Positions 49,912-59,137 of a stretch of 64,000 bases of DNA are shown piece by piece. The DNA lies in NCBI RefSeq assembly GCF_037977235.1, contig NZ_CP150276.1, positions 2,418,001 through 2,482,000 of the forward strand. The letters are read 5' to 3'. The stretch comes from Paenibacillus sp. FSL K6-0276. GTDB taxonomy: Bacteria; Bacillota; Bacilli; Paenibacillales; Paenibacillaceae. Both the position numbers and the translations under genes were made by a program. Under the pieces are notes generated by a model. That model was not told the origin of the DNA. It did no database searches and worked only from the letters and a program-made list of their open reading frames with translations. Positions within the stretch are counted from its first letter, which is position 1. Each line of letters opens with the position of its first letter.

Positions 49912-52824
49912 TTAATGGTTTCCAGTCGTATTGCCGGCTGTACCACTATTACTGTTTCCGTTACTGTTACCTCCGCCAGATGGAGTTTCCGTAGGAGTAG
50001 GTAAAATGGTTCCTGGAACCTCAATATCCTCTCCTGGTGTACTCTCAGAGTCTGTAGGAGGCGTTGTCTCCGGTTGCTGATCTGGAGTTGGTGTTGCTTC
50101 CGGTGTTGGTGTAGTACCTCCAGCGACGCTACCAGAAGCTGTCTCATTACCTGCGACATCAACGGCGGTAACATAGAATGTTGCATTAGCACTCGCAGGT
50201 GTTCCTGGCGAGAACAGCTTGTTCTCGTCAGCCATAATTACAGCTTGCTTCTGGAAAGACCCGCCGTTTAAAGAACGGTATAAGCGGTATCCGACTACAT
50301 CTGGAGAGCCGCTTGGAGAGAAGCTGATCACAGCTTTTCCAGTGCTATAAGAGGCACTAACATTTCCAGGAGCAGTAGGGGCAGCGCCATCGTCCACGCG
50401 TGGATCGACTTCAGTAGGGAAATCTGTCTTAGCATCGGCTGGCATATAATACTCTAGCGATTTATGCTCCTTCATCTTAGGGAAGGCTGCCAAGAGCTCC
50501 TTAACTAATTCCTGGATCGGTTTTTCGCGTTTAACTACGATTTTTTCTTTCAGGAAATCCTCCGGTGTACCTTCGAGCGGGATATAATTGACGCCATTGT
50601 AAGTAATATACTTGGCTTTGGAAATCCCATCGTCGCTCTCTGTAGGTACATATTTCACATTGAATATATCCGTTGTGAATTTGTCTGTCAGACCCGTTGG
50701 TAGTTTACCGCTGTATGCGGAAACTGTCTTTTTGGTAATTCCCTCAGGTTGTGTGAATTTGTCTGTAACAAACAAGTCTGGCTGCTTATCAATAACAGCA
50801 TTCAAGACTTTTGCCCATAAGGTCTGTGCTTGTCGTTTTTGTGTATCTCCTGTAAGGGTATTGATTTGTTCTTTATAACCAACCCACATGCCAAGTGTGA
50901 CATCAGGTGTGTAGCCCATGAACCAGACATCTCCATAGTTCTGAGTGGAACCAGTTTTACCTACAATCGGAACATCTTTAAAGTGTTTATAATTTCTTCT
51001 TACTGTACTTGCAGTACCTTCTGTGATTACTGTACGCAGCATATCGGTCATTAGATAAGCAGTTTGCTTAGAGAATACTTGTTCAGGGTTAACCTTGTGC
51101 TGGTAAACGATCTTGCCTTCCGAATCCACAATCTTCTCGATCATGTAAGCATCATTAAATGCTCCCTGATTGCCAATGGCAGAATAGGCATTGGTTAATT
51201 CTTCAACGGATGTACCGTATCGAAGACCGCCTATAACCCCAGTCTGCGCTCTGTAATCATCTTCGGTGAGGGTAGTAATCCCTAGCTTTTTAGTAAAGGC
51301 CCAAGCATCCTCTATTCCGACCTTCTCGTTAAACAGTTTAAGCGCCGGTAGGTTGAGGGATTTATTAAGCGCATAGCGAGCCGTAACTAAGCCCTGATAG
51401 CGATTGTTAGCATTCTTAGGGATATGGAATCCTTTTCCGCCATCCTTCAAAATGATTGGAGCATCATCCAAGATCCCAGCAGGTTGAATCAGTCCTGCAT
51501 CCAAGGCAGGTAAATAAGCTGAAATCGGCTTCATCGTTGAGCCAGGTTGCCGGACCATTTGGGTTGCGTAGTTCATTTGCTCGATATTAAAATCGCGACC
51601 CTCAATCATACCGAGAATGGCTCCGGTCTTGTTGTCGATCAATATGCCAGCCGTCTGTTCTATACCTTTTGTTTTGCTATCCTTGGTGAAATTATTACTA
51701 TCTTCGGAAATACTGTGCATTGCACTGTATACTTTCTTATCAATCGTGGTGTAGACTCGGTAACCACCGGTCATTAACTGTTGTCTTGCTTCCTCAAGAA
51801 GTACGGCATTATCACTAGAGCTAGCAGTATCAGTTGTACCGTTTTTCTCTTCATTTAGTGACAAAATAATCTCAGCTGCTTTACGCTCCGTTTCCATCAT
51901 CAGGTATGGATATGTAGCATAGGCTTTTTTAGTGTGAGGAGCCAAAGAACTCTTAATATCAAATTTAAGTGCTTCATCATATTGGGAGGTAGTGATCTTA
52001 TTCTCCTCTAGCATCCGACGAAGTACAAGCTGTTGACGATCCATAGCTCTATTGAACGCCTTTTCGTTGAATTTTCCAATGCCATTGAATGCTGAATAAG
52101 CGGATGGGAGCTGTGGAAGACCGGCCAAATACGCTGCTTGGGCAATATTCAACTTGTCTAGATCATCCAGACCGAATATACCTTTGGATGCAGCTTTAAT
52201 CCCAAATACGTTATAGCCATTCGAGCCATTACCGAACGGAACCTTGTTCAGATAAGCCGTTAAAATCTCTTGCTTGGTCAAGAAGCGCTCAAGTCTAAGC
52301 GAGAGTAGAATTTCTTTTGCTTTGCGATCTTCTGTTCGATCCAGATTGAGGAATACACGTCTTGCGAGCTGTTGAGTTAGTGTACTGCCTCCGGTCTGAA
52401 CGGATTCATTTAATAACTTTTGCTTGACGGCACGTAAAGTACCTTTGAAATCCACGCCATTATGCTCATTGAAATTATTGTCCTCAATAGCGAGAACTGC
52501 ATCAATAATAAGCTGGGGGATATCGTTGTATTCAATGAGCCTTCGGTCTTCTTCTGTACGAAGCTGGCCGATTGGTGCGCCATCACGGAAGTATGCGAAT
52601 CCGGTGATAGCATTTTGTCCGACTTGCTGTTGAATCATTTCCTCGGAACGAACAGGTTCATCCTTCACCATGGAAGTGACATATCCTACTGCTGCACCAC
52701 CGATGAATAGAATGCCTATTATGCCAAGAATAAACATCCACTTAACTACAGAACCGAACCTGCTAAGCCCAGATCTGCGGGGTGAAGGCTTCTTTACGTT
52801 TTTTTTCTTGTTCTCTTGAACCAT
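49912..52824 (-). CDS. Class A penicillin-binding protein (PBP1A type) with fibronectin III domain
   Basis: A 970-residue bifunctional cell-wall enzyme. After a basic tail comes one membrane helix (about residues 29-51), then the glycosyltransferase domain with its catalytic Glu in AIEDNNFNEHNGVD and GGSTLTQQLARRVFLN. The transpeptidase domain has S-x-x-K (GSTMKP), S-x-N (KSLNLPALK) and K-T-G (GKTGST). Near residues 815-900 lies a fibronectin type III domain (TAPGNVSASYSTGKAVISFS), followed by a Thr/Pro/Ser/Asn/Gly-rich disordered tail. It builds and crosslinks peptidoglycan. Domain order matches B. subtilis PonA, but the gene name is not certain. Confidence 0.92.
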   Translation of the reverse strand: MVQENKKKNVKKPSPRRSGLSRFGSVVKWMFILGIIGILFIGGAAVGYVTSMVKDEPVRSEEMIQQQVGQNAITGFAYFRDGAPIGQLRTEEDRRLIEYNDIPQLIIDAVLAIEDNNFNEHNGVDFKGTLRAVKQKLLNESVQTGGSTLTQQLARRVFLNLDRTEDRKAKEILLSLRLERFLTKQEILTAYLNKVPFGNGSNGYNVFGIKAASKGIFGLDDLDKLNIAQAAYLAGLPQLPSAYSAFNGIGKFNEKAFNRAMDRQQLVLRRMLEENKITTSQYDEALKFDIKSSLAPHTKKAYATYPYLMMETERKAAEIILSLNEEKNGTTDTASSSDNAVLLEEARQQLMTGGYRVYTTIDKKVYSAMHSISEDSNNFTKDSKTKGIEQTAGILIDNKTGAILGMIEGRDFNIEQMNYATQMVRQPGSTMKPISAYLPALDAGLIQPAGILDDAPIILKDGGKGFHIPKNANNRYQGLVTARYALNKSLNLPALKLFNEKVGIEDAWAFTKKLGITTLTEDDYRAQTGVIGGLRYGTSVEELTNAYSAIGNQGAFNDAYMIEKIVDSEGKIVYQHKVNPEQVFSKQTAYLMTDMLRTVITEGTASTVRRNYKHFKDVPIVGKTGSTQNYGDVWFMGYTPDVTLGMWVGYKEQINTLTGDTQKRQAQTLWAKVLNAVIDKQPDLFVTDKFTQPEGITKKTVSAYSGKLPTGLTDKFTTDIFNVKYVPTESDDGISKAKYITYNGVNYIPLEGTPEDFLKEKIVVKREKPIQELVKELLAAFPKMKEHKSLEYYMPADAKTDFPTEVDPRVDDGAAPTAPGNVSASYSTGKAVISFSPSGSPDVVGYRLYRSLNGGSFQKQAVIMADENKLFSPGTPASANATFYVTAVDVAGNETASGSVAGGTTPTPEATPTPDQQPETTPPTDSESTPGEDIEVPGTILPTPTETPSGGGNSNGNSNSGTAGNTTGNH

Positions 52825-52911
52825 CGACGATAATTCCTCCTTTTAACGGAATTATTATAGCACAAATTGGCGATTTTGAATGCAGTCGGAGCGTCCATCA
52901 CGAATTAGAAT

Positions 52912-52944
52912 AACAAAAAGCCTCCGGATAAATCCGGAGGCTTT
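52912..52944 (-). terminator. Terminator of rpsD
   Basis: AAAGCCTCCGGA pairs perfectly with TCCGGAGGCTTT around four bases. TTTTTG follows on the reverse strand. Confidence 0.88.
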
Positions 52945-52969
52945 GGTCATACTCGCTATAAGCGAGATA

Positions 52970-53569
52970 TTAACGGTTGTAGAACTCGACGATTTGTTTC
53001 TCATCGATATCCTGGGAAAGCTCGGAACGTTCTGGCAAACGAATGTATTTACCTTCGAAAGATCCTTCAGCATATTCCAGGTAAGCTGGAAGGTGGGAAC
53101 GGTTAGCAAGAGCTTCTTTGATGGAAGCCATGCTTTGGCTTCTTTCACGAAGACCGATAACGTCGCCCAAGCTTACACGGTAAGAAGCGATGTCGACTTT
53201 TTTGCCGTTTACAGTTACGTGTCCGTGGGATACCAACTGACGTGCACCAGCACGGGAGTTAGCAAATCCAAGACGGTAAACTAGGTTGTCCAAGCGGCTT
53301 TCAAGCAAGAACATGAAGTTTTCGCCCGCAAGACCTGGAAGCTTTTGTGCTTTAGTGAAGAGAGTTTTGAATTGTTTCTCTCCCAAACCATACATGTGAC
53401 GCAGTTTTTGTTTTTCCAAAAGCTGCATTCCGTAGTTACTTACTTTTCTGCGTTGGTTAGCTCCGTGTTGTCCTGGTGGAAAAGGGCGTTTCAGGTCTTT
53501 GCCTGTACCGCTAAGGGAAATGCCCAGACGGCGGCTGAGTTTGAATTTAGGTCCGGTGTAACGTGCCAT
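52970..53569 (-). CDS. rpsD: 30S ribosomal protein S4
   Basis: The 199-residue protein is the S4 protein that starts assembly of the small subunit body by binding 16S rRNA. It begins [20 protein letters not shown] and contains the S4 RNA-binding domain ([40 protein letters not shown]). Length fits the 200-residue family. It is transcribed alone with its own promoter (53765-53792), an autoregulatory leader and a terminator, as is usual for rpsD in Bacilli. Confidence 0.97.
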   Translation of the reverse strand: MARYTGPKFKLSRRLGISLSGTGKDLKRPFPPGQHGANQRRKVSNYGMQLLEKQKLRHMYGLGEKQFKTLFTKAQKLPGLAGENFMFLLESRLDNLVYRLGFANSRAGARQLVSHGHVTVNGKKVDIASYRVSLGDVIGLRERSQSMASIKEALANRSHLPAYLEYAEGSFEGKYIRLPERSELSQDIDEKQIVEFYNR

Positions 53570-53622
53570 GTTATAGTAGACTCCTTTATAATTGAAATTT
53601 CAGGGTAGGGCCTATTTGCGCC

Positions 53623-53703
53623 GCATTTCGTATCCGTGATTAGCATTAATGGCTTCCACACTGCCAGGGAAGTTCAGCCGCTGCCCTGGCAGTAACGAAA
53701 TGC
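53623..53703 (-). promoter_or_regulatory. S4-binding autoregulatory leader of rpsD
   Basis: On the reverse strand GCATTTCG (53703-53696) pairs with CGAAATGC (53630-53623), closing a long arm that includes an inner CTGCCAGGG / CCCTGGCAG hairpin. Firmicutes rpsD mRNAs carry such leaders, to which S4 binds to repress its own synthesis. The location 54 bases before the start fits; the pseudoknot details were not modelled. Confidence 0.7.
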
Positions 53704-53764
53704 GTGAGGGTGACACAACGTTACGCCCAATTAAGACTTGTTACAGTCTTGTTCAACAATAAAT

Positions 53765-53792
53765 ATTATATGAATACAGTATATAAAGTCAA
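53765..53792 (-). promoter_or_regulatory. Promoter of rpsD
   Basis: On the reverse strand TTGACT and TATAAT boxes lie 16 bp apart, upstream of the rpsD leader. Confidence 0.75.
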
Positions 53793-53968
53793 GTGCTTAT
53801 TAAAAGAGTTCTTGTCAATCTTTGTCGATAGTTCTTTGGTCCTAAAAAAAAGTCCCGGAAATGATGAAAATATAATGCATTACACAAAGAAAGAGAGTAA
53901 AATATAGTTAATTAGTTGTAACTAGGGAAGATAGTTTTCTTAATCAAGATGCAAAGGGGATCTTCGTT

Positions 53969-55933
53969 ATGTCAGAGCAGAAAGCATACGTTCATAAAGA
54001 CAGTCGTATGCTGTTACAGGACAACATACACGCTAGTAGAGATTCCGAAGATCCCACCGCCTGGCTTAGGGAAACGGAAATAGTAACTCATGACTTCCCT
54101 TATCTAGCAAATCTGATTACAGACAGTTTCAATGATTGGTTTGGTGGGCTCGATGACCTTCCGTTCTCCAGATCCTGGGAATGGTGTGTGCTGAATTTTG
54201 AAGGTAAGTATTTAAGAAACATAAAGGATCAACAAGAACTATGGAGGCAGCAGTGGGAACAGGCAGCAGCTACTAGCCTGATCTCAAGAACAATCTCTGA
54301 AGTTCAATTAACAGTAGAGGGCAAGGGTCTGAGTTTTTTTACAATACCGCTTATCACTCGTGTCGATAATGAAATTTTTGCTTTTCTGGGTTGCTGTATG
54401 TCTACGCAACAATATGAAATGGGTGGACGAGATACCGCTGAAGCAATGTCGTTGCATTACCGTACCTGTTTCTATCATAAGTTTGAACATATATTTGTAG
54501 CTGATCTTGCAAGTATTCATATTAATGCTGAACGCGAAAGCAATCGTCGCTCTTTGCTATTTCAGATTGTCCAGCGGATGCATGACAACATTGATGTGAA
54601 TGCTGTTCTTTCGGAGGTCATAGATAGCATCTCTGCGATGTATCCAGGGGCCAGGCTCGAGCTGTTTATGTCACAAGATCACCGCAGCACTCATCCGCAA
54701 GTCAAACCATTACCATTCCACATGTCCAGCGATGATGTCTGTGCTAGGGCGTTTAAGGATGGACGTGTTGCACTGCACACTAGTAATGAAGATCACCGTA
54801 ATGTAGAGATTGGTCTTCCGTTAGGTGGAAAGCAGGGGGTTTACGGGGTATTCCATATGGTGATGGATAATCCAATCTTTCCGGATGTTGATTTGCGGTT
54901 TCTCACAATGGTGGCCGATACGGCAGGGACTGCTTTTGAGAATGCCAAGTTATATGAGCGCTCCAATCAGCTTATCCGCGAGCTCCGCATGAGTAATGAG
55001 CTTACCCAGCGTCTGAATCAAAGCTTGCGTTTAGGCGATATTTTTCAATTTGCGTTTGAAGAGTTACTTGAAATGTTTGGTGCAGATTACTGCTGCATTT
55101 TACATATGAATGAGGAAAAGGGTGGTCTAGAAGTTATTGCCTGTAACCATCCCTCTTTGCAGAACGAAATTTTAGAAGTAGGGGTAGGTTTAGGTGGAAA
55201 GGTATATTCCACAGGTGAATCACTGATCATGTCTGACTACATCGATAATCCTAAGACAACTTCGCTTCTAATGAGTGCTACTGGTTCGCAATCGCTGATT
55301 GCAACACCTCTTAGTGTGGGTGGTGAAATACGTGGTGCGATCATGTTGGCACATCGAGATTCACATTATTTTTCTTATGACAATTATAGGTTGTTGCAGG
55401 CGATGGCGGGGCATATTGGACTAGCGGTAGGCAACGCCAGGTTACACGCTGAAGTCAAACGCCTTGCGAACAGAGATAGTCTAACAGGACTTTATGCTCG
55501 TCATTATCTGGACGAAGAGATAAAAGAAAGACAGTCTACGGACTTTTGCGGTTGTTTAATTGTTGTAGATATTGATCAGTTCAAGGTTGTGAATGATACT
55601 TACGGTCATCAAAAAGGCGATAAGATCCTAAAAGAGGTTAGTGATATTGTGAAGTCCTCTATCCGTCAAGGAGATATTGCCGCTAGGTGGGGTGGGGAGG
55701 AGCTATCCGTTTATTTACCGTTAATGGGAGTGGAGCAGGCAGGCTATGTAGCCGAGCGTATTCGCAAACGGGTGATGGAAGAAACCGAACCTAGTGTAAC
55801 TGTATCCTGCGGTATAGCGGAATGGAGCTGGATGGACGATCGAGTAAGCGTCGAGTCATTGTTCTATCGAGCGGATATGGCGCTGTATAAAGCTAAGCAT
55901 AATGGGCGTAACCAAGTTGTCGTTGATAAGTAA
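53969..55933 (+). CDS. GAF-domain diguanylate cyclase
   Basis: A 654-residue soluble protein in the arrangement of B. subtilis YtrP. It has an N-terminal part of about 200 residues without known motifs, two GAF-like sensor domains (near residues 205-330 and 350-490) and a C-terminal GGDEF domain (about 490-654). The catalytic loop reads GGEEL (575-579), an accepted variant, and the RQGD inhibitory site for c-di-GMP lies just before it; VDIDQFKVVNDTYGH holds the metal Asp. It should make c-di-GMP. The signal sensed is unknown. GCAAAGGGG precedes the start. Confidence 0.87.
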   Translation: MSEQKAYVHKDSRMLLQDNIHASRDSEDPTAWLRETEIVTHDFPYLANLITDSFNDWFGGLDDLPFSRSWEWCVLNFEGKYLRNIKDQQELWRQQWEQAAATSLISRTISEVQLTVEGKGLSFFTIPLITRVDNEIFAFLGCCMSTQQYEMGGRDTAEAMSLHYRTCFYHKFEHIFVADLASIHINAERESNRRSLLFQIVQRMHDNIDVNAVLSEVIDSISAMYPGARLELFMSQDHRSTHPQVKPLPFHMSSDDVCARAFKDGRVALHTSNEDHRNVEIGLPLGGKQGVYGVFHMVMDNPIFPDVDLRFLTMVADTAGTAFENAKLYERSNQLIRELRMSNELTQRLNQSLRLGDIFQFAFEELLEMFGADYCCILHMNEEKGGLEVIACNHPSLQNEILEVGVGLGGKVYSTGESLIMSDYIDNPKTTSLLMSATGSQSLIATPLSVGGEIRGAIMLAHRDSHYFSYDNYRLLQAMAGHIGLAVGNARLHAEVKRLANRDSLTGLYARHYLDEEIKERQSTDFCGCLIVVDIDQFKVVNDTYGHQKGDKILKEVSDIVKSSIRQGDIAARWGGEELSVYLPLMGVEQAGYVAERIRKRVMEETEPSVTVSCGIAEWSWMDDRVSVESLFYRADMALYKAKHNGRNQVVVDK

Positions 55934-55951
55934 GAAAATGAAAACACTGCG

Positions 55952-55988
55952 AAGAATCCTTGAGGCAAGCATCAAGGATTCTTTTTTA
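55952..55988 (+). terminator. Terminator after the diguanylate cyclase gene
   Basis: AAGAATCCTTGA pairs with TCAAGGATTCTT around an eight-base loop, followed by TTTT. Confidence 0.88.
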
Positions 55989-56093
55989 TGTGCACAGTTA
56001 TTCTGGCTCTAAATGCGGTATAAGGCTTGGAGGAAGGGAGAACCCTATAAGTGGGTTGTATAAGTAAAATACTCCGAGAAAGGCCTGAGGACC

Positions 56094-56960
56094 GTGAGAA
56101 AGCTATTATTACTGAAGGGGGGAGTCCCTCTAGTTCTTACATTGTATTGCGTGTTATGCAGCGGCTGTAGCGTCATAAGAGACAAACCTGCGAAGGAAGA
56201 TCTTAGTTTGGCGTTGGCAGGTATGGCTGGAAGTGATGAGGTTGCTTTTGAAGGGTCGAATATGCTGACACGAGGCGGAAAGGCGGTTCCCGAATCCTTA
56301 TTCTTCTATGGAGGTACAGTGGAGGATCATAAAAAAGTAAAACTGTACACACTTCTTCCAGATAAATCCTTGTCCCAAAAAACAGCTGCTGATGGCGTTA
56401 AAGATTTAAAGAGTAGTACTTATTCTCAGAAACCTTACTACAGTCAGCTAGAGAAAAAAGAGGGCAGATGGGAACTTCAGACCACTGGAAATTCCACGGA
56501 GGAGGGAAATCCATTACCTGCGCTTAATCCGCTGAAACAACTGGAGGAGCTTGAGTCCATGGAGAAGAGTGTAACCGAAGAAGCTGGGGCTGGCAGAGGG
56601 ACAAGTGTGCTGCGAATCGAATTGACGCCTTCAGAGGCTAGAAAGCAGCTGTCTACTGAATTGGAGAGAGATATGCAGAACCTTCGACCTAAAGTTCCAG
56701 AATCCGCTGAGAACAACACAGAGGCTGATCAGGCAGTGACGAAAGCTTTGGAGAAGCTGTGGCAGAAGAAAAATAATGAATTACAGCAAAAGCTGAAACA
56801 AGCTAATGTAGAAACGGTTTACCACCTAACGGTTGATACGAAACATAACCTGCCTAGAAGGCTTACCTTGAATCGAAAAGTAAGTTATTCCAGTGAAATG
56901 ACGAATAAATCTGAAAATGAAACTTATGTGTCTAAGGTAGATTTCACAGGTTACCGTTGA
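56094..56960 (+). CDS. Lipoprotein of unknown function
   Basis: The GTG start at 56094 opens a 288-residue protein with a signal peptide ending LCSGC (Cys about residue 25), so it is lipid-anchored outside. The mature part has many Lys/Glu-rich helices (LSTELERDMQNLRPKVPESA) and ends in a beta-type part (VYHLTVDTKHNLPRRLTLNR) recalling lipid-binding LolA/LppX folds. That link is a guess. AAGGCCTGAGGA lies before the start. Confidence 0.65.
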   Translation: MRKLLLLKGGVPLVLTLYCVLCSGCSVIRDKPAKEDLSLALAGMAGSDEVAFEGSNMLTRGGKAVPESLFFYGGTVEDHKKVKLYTLLPDKSLSQKTAADGVKDLKSSTYSQKPYYSQLEKKEGRWELQTTGNSTEEGNPLPALNPLKQLEELESMEKSVTEEAGAGRGTSVLRIELTPSEARKQLSTELERDMQNLRPKVPESAENNTEADQAVTKALEKLWQKKNNELQQKLKQANVETVYHLTVDTKHNLPRRLTLNRKVSYSSEMTNKSENETYVSKVDFTGYR

Positions 56961-57055
56961 TCTTTACATTGTTTGGCAGGTCTTGCGCTCCATAACGGGC
57001 GTGCTACAATAGAACAGCATGCTTATTTTTCAGATAGAGGAAGGAAGAATACACG

Positions 57056-58171
57056 ATGAAGGATCCCAGAATTCAAAAGCTGGCGGCTAACCTTGTAGGT
57101 TATTCCGTAGATGTCCAGCCAGGCGAGAACGTGCTTGTAGAAATGATTGGCAACGAAAGAGATTTAATCAAAGCTGTTGTTGAGGAAATCGGCAAGGCCG
57201 GTGGGCATGCTTTTGTACAGTTGACAGATCGTACAGTCCTACGCAGCATGCTTAAATATGCAACACGCGAGAGTCTTCAGGCATGGGCTGAAATTGACTT
57301 GAACCGGATGAAGCAAATGGATTGTTATATCGGCATCCGTGCAGGCGAGAATGTGAATGACCTGTCCGATGTTCCTGAAGAAAATATGAAATTGTATAAC
57401 TCCCTTTATTCCCATCCAGTGCATAGTGAACAGCGCGTGAAGCATACGAAGTGGGTAGTACTACGTTATCCTAATGCGAGTATGGCTCAGCTTGCAAATA
57501 TTAGTACAGAAGCATTTGAGGACTTTTATTTCGAAGTGTGCAATTTGGATTACGCTAAAATGGACAAGGCTCAGGATGCATTAGCTGATCTCATGCGCAG
57601 AACGGATAAGGTACATATTTCAGGTCCTGGAACAGATCTTAAGTTCTCCATCAAAGGAATCGGTGCAGAAAAATGCTCTGGGCAAAAGAATATTCCGGAT
57701 GGCGAGGTTTATAGCGCCCCAGTTCGTGATTCTGTGAATGGAACGATCAGCTATAATGCACCATCTGTATATAACGGAGTGACTTTCGAAAATATCAAGT
57801 TCAAATTCGAGAACGGTAAAATTGTTGAAGCAACAAGCAATGACTCTGCTCGCTTGAATGAAATCCTGAATTCAGATGACGGTGCACGTCATATCGGCGA
57901 ATTTGCCATAGGCTTTAACCCTTACATTCTGCACCCAATGAATGACATTCTGTTCGATGAGAAAATCGCAGGCAGCATGCACTTTACACCAGGACAAGCC
58001 TATGATGTTACCGATAACGGAAACCGTTCCTCCATTCACTGGGATCTTGTGCTGATCCAACGTCCGGACTATGGTGGTGGGGAGATTTATTTTGACGATG
58101 TATTGATCCGTAAGGATGGAATCTTCGTGTTACCAGAACTGGAAGGTCTGAATCCAGAAAACTTGAAATAG
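57056..58171 (+). CDS. Aminopeptidase, M29 family
   Basis: This 371-residue protein fits the M29 (thermophilic aminopeptidase, AmpS) family: QPGENVLVEMIGNERDLIKA near the start, then the metal-ligand residues in DGEVYSAPVRDSVNGTISYN, GEFAIGFNP and the final HWDLVLIQR. It would remove N-terminal amino acids with a pair of metal ions in the cytoplasm. Members are usually about 370-410 residues. AGGAAGGA precedes the ATG. Confidence 0.88.
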   Translation: MKDPRIQKLAANLVGYSVDVQPGENVLVEMIGNERDLIKAVVEEIGKAGGHAFVQLTDRTVLRSMLKYATRESLQAWAEIDLNRMKQMDCYIGIRAGENVNDLSDVPEENMKLYNSLYSHPVHSEQRVKHTKWVVLRYPNASMAQLANISTEAFEDFYFEVCNLDYAKMDKAQDALADLMRRTDKVHISGPGTDLKFSIKGIGAEKCSGQKNIPDGEVYSAPVRDSVNGTISYNAPSVYNGVTFENIKFKFENGKIVEATSNDSARLNEILNSDDGARHIGEFAIGFNPYILHPMNDILFDEKIAGSMHFTPGQAYDVTDNGNRSSIHWDLVLIQRPDYGGGEIYFDDVLIRKDGIFVLPELEGLNPENLK

Positions 58172-58277
58172 AATGTAAAAGTAAGAAAACACCTTGCACA
58201 AGTAAGCGGATTCAAGGTATCATAAGAAATGATTACAAATGACTTAAGTTTCATAATCAAGTTCCGGAGGGATTTCT

Positions 58278-58523
58278 ATGTCCAGTAACAATGCGGCAAT
58301 CGTTGATATTGCTCAAACGGCAGGTCAGTTCAACTCTTCAATCGTTCTTCAAGCGGACAACAAGTACATTGATGTTAAGAGTATCCTTGGTTTGTTCACG
58401 ACTTTGGTATCAAGCCAAAGCTACGAGCTTCATGTTCACGGAACAGATGCAGAAGAAGCTAAGAAGGCAATGAGTGAAGTTTTTGCTAAACACGGTTTGA
58501 ACTTTACAGTTGTAGCTGAGTAA
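58278..58523 (+). CDS. HPr-like protein without the phosphorylatable histidine
   Basis: The 81-residue product aligns with HPr without gaps from its residue 4. AQTAGQFNSS matches the first helix and VKSILGLF (Ser35) matches the Ser46 segment of HPr (usually KSIMGV). The His15 of HPr falls on Asn4, Arg17 on Ala6, and about eleven N-terminal residues are absent. The GGAGGG site seven bases upstream fixes the start. It cannot accept phosphate from enzyme I but might be phosphorylated on serine by HPr kinase, in the way Crh is. Function unproven. Confidence 0.75.
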   Translation: MSSNNAAIVDIAQTAGQFNSSIVLQADNKYIDVKSILGLFTTLVSSQSYELHVHGTDAEEAKKAMSEVFAKHGLNFTVVAE

Positions 58524-58538
58524 TAGTTGTATGTAAGG

Positions 58539-58571
58539 ACGTCCTACCGATTTACGGTGGGGCGTTTTTTC
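58539..58571 (+). terminator. Terminator after the HPr-like gene
   Basis: ACGTCCTACCG pairs with CGGTGGGGCGT (including G-U pairs) around a short loop and is followed by six T residues. Confidence 0.75.
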
Positions 58572-58736
58572 TAGAAATAGATGAGGAACTAACTCCGTCC
58601 CTTATAGAACAACATAGCTGCTTCTTTTAAATAAATGGTTAGTATAAACAGAATTGTTGTATTGATATCCGATTTCGACTAATATTAAGTAAAATAGTAA
58701 AAGCAGCTTAACTTTTGGACATGGGGGGGAAGAGGC

Positions 58737-59030
58737 ATGACTTCGTCGGAATTACAGGAACAGTTTAATCTTAAAGCGATCAATCTTCTACAAGAAGATG
58801 CCGATAAAATTCAGCAACTTATTGAAGTGCAGATGGAAAATCTGGCAACACGCTACTGCCCTCTCTATGAGGAAGTGCTGGATACCCAAATGTACGGTTT
58901 CTCAAGAGAGGTCGATTTTGCGGTTAGAGCAGGTTTGGTGCCAGAGATTACCGGTAAAATGGTGCTGAGTAAGCTGGAGCGGAATTTAGCCGTACTTTAT
59001 GAGGCTTTGAATAACAAAGCAAAGGAATAG
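58737..59030 (+). CDS. ylaN: YlaN family protein (DUF1507)
   Basis: A 97-residue all-helical protein of the YlaN family: the [20 protein letters not shown] helix and the [20 protein letters not shown] segment. YlaN has been linked to iron homeostasis through Fur in Bacilli. The ATG follows GGGGGG. Terminator downstream. Confidence 0.9.
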   Translation: MTSSELQEQFNLKAINLLQEDADKIQQLIEVQMENLATRYCPLYEEVLDTQMYGFSREVDFAVRAGLVPEITGKMVLSKLERNLAVLYEALNNKAKE

Positions 59031-59055
59031 ATTTTAATTTTTTATGCATCCATAG

Positions 59056-59096
59056 AAACGCACATGAGGACAGATCGTCCGCATGTGCGTTTTTTG
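59056..59096 (+). terminator. Terminator after ylaN
   Basis: AAACGCACATG pairs with CATGTGCGTTT around a loop that itself holds GGAC / GTCC, followed by T residues. Confidence 0.85.
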
Positions 59097-59137
59097 TTAA
59101 AATATTAGAACTAATATGCTGCGTAAATGATGAAATA

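Noticed and set aside
52880..53284. Forward frame of 134 codons opposite rpsD
   Set aside because: It is antisense to the ribosomal protein gene and owes its openness to codon bias of that gene.
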